This document shows, piece after piece, positions 59,164 to 64,000 of a DNA stretch of 64,000 bases. This stretch comes from Boswellia sacra. Lineage: Eukaryota > Streptophyta > Magnoliopsida > Sapindales > Burseraceae. Position numbers and translations under genes: made by a program. The first letter of the stretch is position 1; each line of letters opens with the position of its first letter. The notes beneath the pieces are model-generated. The model was not told the DNA's origin. It saw only the letters and a list, made by a program, of their open reading frames with translations, and did not search any database. The DNA is taken from assembly GCA_013180625.2 (NCBI GenBank), contig SNVD02005083.1, positions 124,001 through 188,000 on the forward strand, in the 5' to 3' direction.

Positions 59164-60456
59164 ACTTATAAGTAGTTTGTTTTATTCCACTTATCACTTA
59201 ACACTTAAAGTGTTTAGATTTCAATCTTTGAATTTTTGTTTTTTTTTTATTTAGCACTTTTTTTAAGTGATAAATCACTTAATTAAAAAAGCGAAGATTT
59301 ATCACTTTTTTAATCACTATTGTCTAAATGAGGTGTTAAAAATTTTATTCCATAAATATCCTTATATATTGAAATAATATAAATTTTGTCAAATTTTCTA
59401 ATCATTATTGTCCAAATGAGGTGTTAAAAATTTTATTTCATAAATATCCCTACATATTAAAATAATATAAAATTTATCAAATTTTAATTTATTAAAAGGT
59501 ACAATTTTTGTACATTTGTGATTGTTTTAATATTTATTATCAAATTGTTATATTATTTATTACTATATTTATAATTACCATATTAAAATATGATAAATAT
59601 TTTTTATAATTGGTAAACTTTCATTTATTTCTATTAATATTTCAAATTAATTATCTAATAATATGTTGAGTAATAATTATTGAAAAATTTGATATCATTA
59701 TAAATAGCGAGTTTTAAAATAGACAATATATTTGATATAATTTTATTAGATATTATAAGGAGAGTTTTATTGAAACTTCAAAAGTTATTTATTATATTAT
59801 GAAGGACATTTTATTTTATTTAATAGTGTAAGTTTAAAGTAAATAAATTAATATTTAATATTGTCAGTTAAAAGATCATATTAGTTTTTTTTTAAGTTTA
59901 TGAAATGGAAAACACTTTAATTAATAGAATTAATCTTTTATGATTCAAAATATGGTCCTCAAAACGTAATGGATAAAATACTGCTCTTACAATTTTTTTA
60001 TACAAATTAATATGGCTTAAACTTGATTTAATTAGAGGAATGAATTTTAAAAATTTATAATATAAATGATATAATAATTATACAATAATATCATATGAGT
60101 TTATATAATATAATATTAACTATTTAAACGAAAAAGAATTTTTATTTAATTTTAGTTAATAATTATTTTTTAAAGGGTTGTAAGAAATATAATATTAATT
60201 ATTTAAATGAAAAAGTATTTTTATTTAATTTTTTTAACTATTTAATTTTTAAAAGATTGTATAAAAATAAATATAAACATTTTATATTTTAATAATGGTA
60301 AAAAAAGTCACATTAAAGGTAAAATATTCTCTTACTACTTTTTTTAAGTGGTATATAAAAAAGCAAATAAACATCCTATTAAGTTGTGTAAATTAAGTTT
60401 TAAAAAGTATTTAGATCTAAAAAGTATTAAGTGATTGAAACAAATACCAACTTAGA
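59164..60456. mobile_element. AT-rich non-autonomous DNA element (probable), about 1.28 kb
   Basis: Between Copia 2 coding pieces lies very AT-rich DNA from about 59171 to 60449. Its ends are loosely inverted: left AGTAGTTTGTTTTATTC plus CACTTA, right (inverted) TGGTATTTGTTTCAATC plus ACTTA. The flanks ACTTATA (59164-59170) and ACTTAGA (60450-60456) agree at six of seven bases. No coding frame is present. The class cannot be named with confidence. Confidence 0.55.
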
Positions 60457-62303
60457 CTCAGGGATAGGAATAGAATGACTAGACAAAATTTTATTTAGTA
60501 TTCTTGATAAGGGATGACCCAACGGAGCATGCTAATTGGAAAGAGGATTTTTGGTGTGAATAAGGGCATGTGGCAATGGTCTGGAAGAACTCGGCCACTA
60601 ATAGAGATTGCATTATTCCATCCTTTGATGACGAGAGGGCCCCCGTAGTCAAATCCTTCACAACAACTTCGAAAGGAAAAAAATTCAATAGATGTTCGAT
60701 TATGCTTACAAAATTGAGAGATAAGAGATTAAATTATTTTTTATTAAAGGTGCACACAAAACATTATTCAATTGAAAAATGGAAATAGGAGCAGAGAGAG
60801 GGACAGACCATGTGTGAGTGGTGGTAATTCGAGAACCATCACTAATTATAATACCATCATTACCTCCATTCTCAGAATGAATAGATAAGTTCCAAAGATC
60901 AGATTTAATGTGATGAGGGGCTCCCAAATCCAAAACCCAAATGGAGTTGGAATGTCCAAATTCACCTTGAATAAAATTGGCCTGCATTTAGAGGAAAAAA
61001 TTCTAACGTGATCAACATTGTTTGGCAGTGTGACCAACTTTATCACACAATTGACAAACAATACGTAACTGATGATTATCTGAGGAATGCCGGTGATTAT
61101 TGTTGTGTGGGTTGCTGCTTCTACCGTTGGGAGTGCTGGTGAACCGTTGATTGGGTGAACTGGTATTGTTAGAAAAGAAGCGATCGCGGGAACCTTGATT
61201 GCGGTTGGACCCATGTTGATTTTACCTATTTCGATCACTGAAATTGTTGGAAGAAACATTGAGAATTGAGCAGTAAAGTGATTACCATCTGATTTTCTAT
61301 CATCCAATTTGAGAAGCATCTCATGATCCATCAATTTCTTATATGAAGTTCCTCAAAACTGATGGGATCAGATCGGGCTCGCACTGCAACATTATTTTCT
61401 TTTAATTCTAGAGTTAATCCGTCCAACACATGATGAAGTATTTCATCCTCAGTTAATGGTTGCCAACAAGTGTCAGTTCATCTGTTATGGTCTTAATGGA
61501 CTCCATGTATTCAGAAACCATTTTGCCATCCTTGGACATCTTTGCAAGAATATCGCGAAGTGTAAGATATCGAGTACGAGACTTGTTAGTGTATGTTTCA
61601 GTAAGCTTGCGCAGGGCCTCAATAGCAGTTTTGATTCCACTGAAGAAATGCTTGAACCAAAAAAGTAGATAAGGAATATATGGTATGTCTAATGAGAGCA
61701 TCTATGCGGAGCCATTTTCGGTGGTCAGGATTAGCAACAACGTTGTCTTTGTAAATAATTGAAGATGGAGGAGAGGAAAATGACCCATCTAGATTGCCAT
61801 CTTGATCATAAGCTAGCATGAGGCTGTGTAATTGAGTATGCCAAGTTGCAAAATTATCTAGAGTAAGTTTAAGAGAAAATTGAGTGGATGCATTAACTAG
61901 ATAATTTTAGAAATGATAAAAGGCGGTGAATCAATAAAGGTTGACGAACTGCCAGTGGTCTCTTTGTGAACTGTTACATTAGACTTGATGGCAGGAAGCA
62001 AGATAATGTGAAGACAAAAAATTGGATCGAACAGAGCTTGTTAAAGTAGAGGATGCTCCGATACCATAGAGAAGCTTTAGTGTTGGGAATAAAAGCTTGA
62101 ATCCTTGTATTACTCAACAATGGTTATATACGGATATGATTACAATAATTATGGGTAAGAACAATAACAAGGGAAGATCAATGGGTAATTATAGGAGATC
62201 CATTAAAGAGTAATTATAGGAGATAACTGATCTTTATTAGAACAAATAAGTGATTTCGTAAAATGGTGAGATTATCAGTTATGATTCCCTAATAGTTACC
62301 CAT

Positions 62304-62892
62304 CAACAATTAGTTGATAGGATGGATAGTACGGAATAAACCTTCAATAAATGAATTAGCACAACTTCTTACAAAACAAAAACAAAATAACAAGAATGAA
62401 TCTTTGGAAGATAAAAATTATAAGTGAGGATAAATGTGATGCTCTTGGTGAAGATGATGAAGCAAGTAAGATTGATGCTGAAGATGGACATGAATCTAAA
62501 GGTGATATTAAAATAGAGGATGAGATTAATTCTAATGATGATATGGAGTTTACATGTGAAGTCAAATACATATGTGAAAAAGAATCTCATGTAATCAGTC
62601 AAAAAGTTGATTTTGTAGGTTGTGATTCATATTTGGGTTCATCTAATCTTATCATTGGGTTTATATACTTCGTGAATTCTTCCATGAAGATTATAATTTG
62701 TCTGCCGACCTTGAAGCCTATTGAAGTCTCATTAAATTTTTTATCATGCGTGCCTATGCAAGAGAAAAATTGGGTTGACAACTTTCCTATGTTGGTGCAA
62801 AACAAGATGTGGCATACATTTCCTTGTGTTTTTGCAAATTCCTCCCTGATAACTCAACTAGAGTCAAGTTTTTTCAAGTTGGAGAAAATTGA
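62304..62892 (+). other. Remaining interior of the outer element with an open frame of unknown nature
   Basis: A + strand frame (62396-62914, 172 codons from its first ATG) is open upstream to about 62340. It encodes an acidic stretch (GEDDEASKIDAEDGHESKGD) followed by a more hydrophobic part, and ends inside the right LTR. No domain is recognised. It lies just before the purine tract and 3' LTR of the outer element, so it is probably leftover interior sequence and not a cellular gene. Confidence 0.4.
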
Positions 62893-63281
62893 TGTAGGAC
62901 TCATAAGATTATGATTTGGAATAAATTAGGGTTTTCTATTTGATTTAGGAATTTCAATAAATTAGGGATTTTGACTTCTTAAATTGGGAATAATCTTAAT
63001 TTAAGTTATTCTCCTAATAATTATTTTTCTATTTTGTTGGGGAGTTATTTTTTATATTTTCTAATTTTGTTGAGATTAAATTCTATTTTTTAGTTAAGTT
63101 ATGTTTGTTGGCACTATAAATATGTATCGTTAAATATTTTATTTCTTATGTTGTTAACTATAGATTTTTTATCTTATTAATAAAATTGTCTTATCTCTCA
63201 ATTTCTTTTATTATTTTCTTCCATTTCTTCTATCTATATCTCCCTCATTTCTTTTAATTTAAGGAACATCGTTTCTCATCA
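62893..63281 (+). repeat. Right LTR of outer element
   Basis: 389 bp, related to 44986-45467, starting TGTAGGACTC and ending CTCATCA. It contains ACTATAAATATG, matching the TATAAATA position of the left copy. Confidence 0.68.
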
Positions 63282-64000
63282 ATCCTCTTTTCACAAGTTT
63301 TTTTTTCCTAGAAAACTGCTATCTAGAGACTAGAGCTAGCTTGCAATAAACTGAGCCACATTTGGAGGTTCACCCATAAAGTTAATCACTACCGCTTTGA
63401 TAGGTGCCATTTCTTCAAAGATGACTGCACAATCTATGATTTAGCATTGATAATGATAACCTATTTCAGTTTATATGGAAATTTCAAACTCATATCCATG
63501 TTACTCCAACAAATTTAACATTATAAAGGTCTCCTCTCTTTCTTTCTCCCACACTGCTGTTAGGTATGTGTAGATGTGTAGTGTTCTCTGGTTGAGTTTT
63601 ATTTTTTTTTATTTTTTTGTCTAGTACATCAAAGAACATTCCCAAGTATAAAGGATTGGATTCACAGTCGAGATGTGAGAGTTGCCTAGAAAGTGATCAT
63701 GTCATGTCAATGAGAAATGTTGGAATAGAAAACACTGTTTGACTTACTAAATTTGAAAATGGATTGAAGCTGCTACGATGGCCCGGGGGGTAAATGCCAT
63801 GATCACATAGCACACTGCATCGGGTTGTAATGACCTCATATTGAACCTCATAATATCCCGACGAATGGGACAACGTAGCAAACACTTTTTGCAAGTAGCC
63901 ACGGGTTAAACAAAGAAAATTTGTCTAGAACTTGCCTTAATTCATTGATAATGGGAATACCCAATGTGGAAATTTGGGTCTCATTTGAGTGGTAAAGAAT
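63282..64000. other. Unassigned sequence at window end
   Basis: No gene, repeat pair or element end was recognised. Frames present are short and lack family features. Confidence 0.5.

Larger units (their letters stand above)
51627..61910 (-). pseudogene. Copia element 2 gag-pol remnants
   Basis: Pieces in order on the minus strand: gag (61453-61701, RYLTLRDILAKMSKDGK and SEYMESIKTITDEL); a zinc knuckle CQLCDKVGHTAKQC (about 61015-61056); protease-like WVLDLGAPHHIKSD (about 60900-60950), in which the catalytic DSG is DLG; integrase pieces (57816-58178, VVAHHYTKYIWLY); linker regions 57303-57650 and 56916-57209; reverse transcriptase with FLLVYVDDIIVTGS (about 56395-56440); RNase H (55727-56103, SYADVDWTGD, SSTESEYRSI); and after the solo LTR the end of pol with LLTKPLHHKLFIDHQSKIRV (about 51665-51725). 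Stops, frameshifts and the mutated protease show it is dead. Confidence 0.88.
51392..62303 (-). mobile_element. Copia retrotransposon 2 (RE1-like), old, itself interrupted three times
   Basis: Short direct LTRs (about 51392-51626 and 62067-62303) share AGTGTTGG, AATAAAAGCTTGAATCC, CAATGGTTATATAC and ATTATCAGTTA. On the minus strand the primer site TGGTATCGGAGCA (62065-62053) follows the 5' LTR. Gag-pol pieces run from about 61900 to 55727 and the last pol segment is at 51627-51884. Three insertions break it: a 3.8-kb solo LTR (51885-55721), an hAT-type element (58209-59036) and an AT-rich element (59171-60449). No target duplication was recognised, and the LTRs differ by substitutions and indels, so it is older than Copia element 1. 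Confidence 0.85.
44986..63281 (+). mobile_element. Outer degenerate LTR element hosting two Copia elements
   Basis: Related direct repeats at 44986-45467 and 62893-63281 share long stretches (GGGATTTTGACTTC, AATTGGGAATAATC, TTAAGTTATGTTTGTTG, ACTATAAATA). The left copy starts TGTATGACC and ends TCATCA, followed by TTGATATTAGAGCG, a tRNA-Met-type primer site in + orientation. A purine stretch GGAGAAAATTGA precedes the right copy. The original interior remains at 45468-45671, 51035-51391 and 62304-62892, about 1.15 kb. No matching target duplication was found, so the ends are approximate or altered. The low similarity of the LTRs makes this the oldest layer here. Confidence 0.7.

Overview
The window is plant nuclear DNA, very probably from a eudicot. 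It is AT-rich, its genes carry many short GT-AG introns, it holds a plant-specific tandem family of G-type lectin S-receptor-like kinases (S-RLKs), and most of the rest is plant transposable elements (Copia, long-LTR solo elements, TRIM/SMART-like elements, CACTA, hAT). No species can be named from the sequence. No rRNA, tRNA or other RNA gene and no CRISPR array was seen.

Layout. (1) 1-20852 is a broken S-RLK on the + strand. Its lectin/SLG/PAN exon (1-1032) and membrane exon (1268-1383) are separated from its kinase exons (19364-20852) by two large intron insertions: a gag-only Copia-type LTR element (1618-6313, TSD CTATT) and a 12.2-kb CACTA transposon (7010-19225, TSD TGT). The CACTA carries a tnp2-type transposase gene, a second Ptta/En/Spm-type gene and what looks like a captured hexokinase 3' end. 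(2) 21960-35266 is a second broken S-RLK. It is split by an 8-kb nest (22100-30098, TSD CTTGG) made of a long solo LTR, TRIM copies, another solo LTR and a 1.8-kb inverted repeat. A TRIM (31346-31912) sits in intron 1 and a 1.1-kb SMART/TRIM element (32757-33855, TSD CCTGG) inside an exon. (3) 36415-40208 and 40990-44413 are two apparently intact S-RLK genes, each with seven exons and a predicted 815-residue product. (4) 44986-63281 is a degenerate outer LTR element. It holds a complete but mutated Copia element (45677-51029, TSD CATTA) and a second, older Copia element (about 51392-62303). The second one is itself interrupted by a 3.8-kb solo LTR (TSD CTGGG), an hAT-type non-autonomous element (TSD CTGCCAAG) and an AT-rich element. 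(5) 63282-64000 shows nothing recognisable.

How it fits together. Four S-RLK copies in the same orientation, with matching exon structure and, for the first two, matching 3' flanks, point to tandem duplication. The two upstream copies then decayed and filled with elements, while the two downstream copies kept full reading frames. The intact proteins would be plasma-membrane receptors: a secreted signal peptide, B-lectin, S-locus-glycoprotein and PAN extracellular modules, one membrane helix and a cytoplasmic Ser/Thr kinase. Nothing here demonstrates a new biochemical system. The most unusual items are the long inverted repeat built from solo-LTR and TRIM sequence, the candidate hexokinase fragment inside the CACTA element, and the depth of nesting with target-site duplications still readable.
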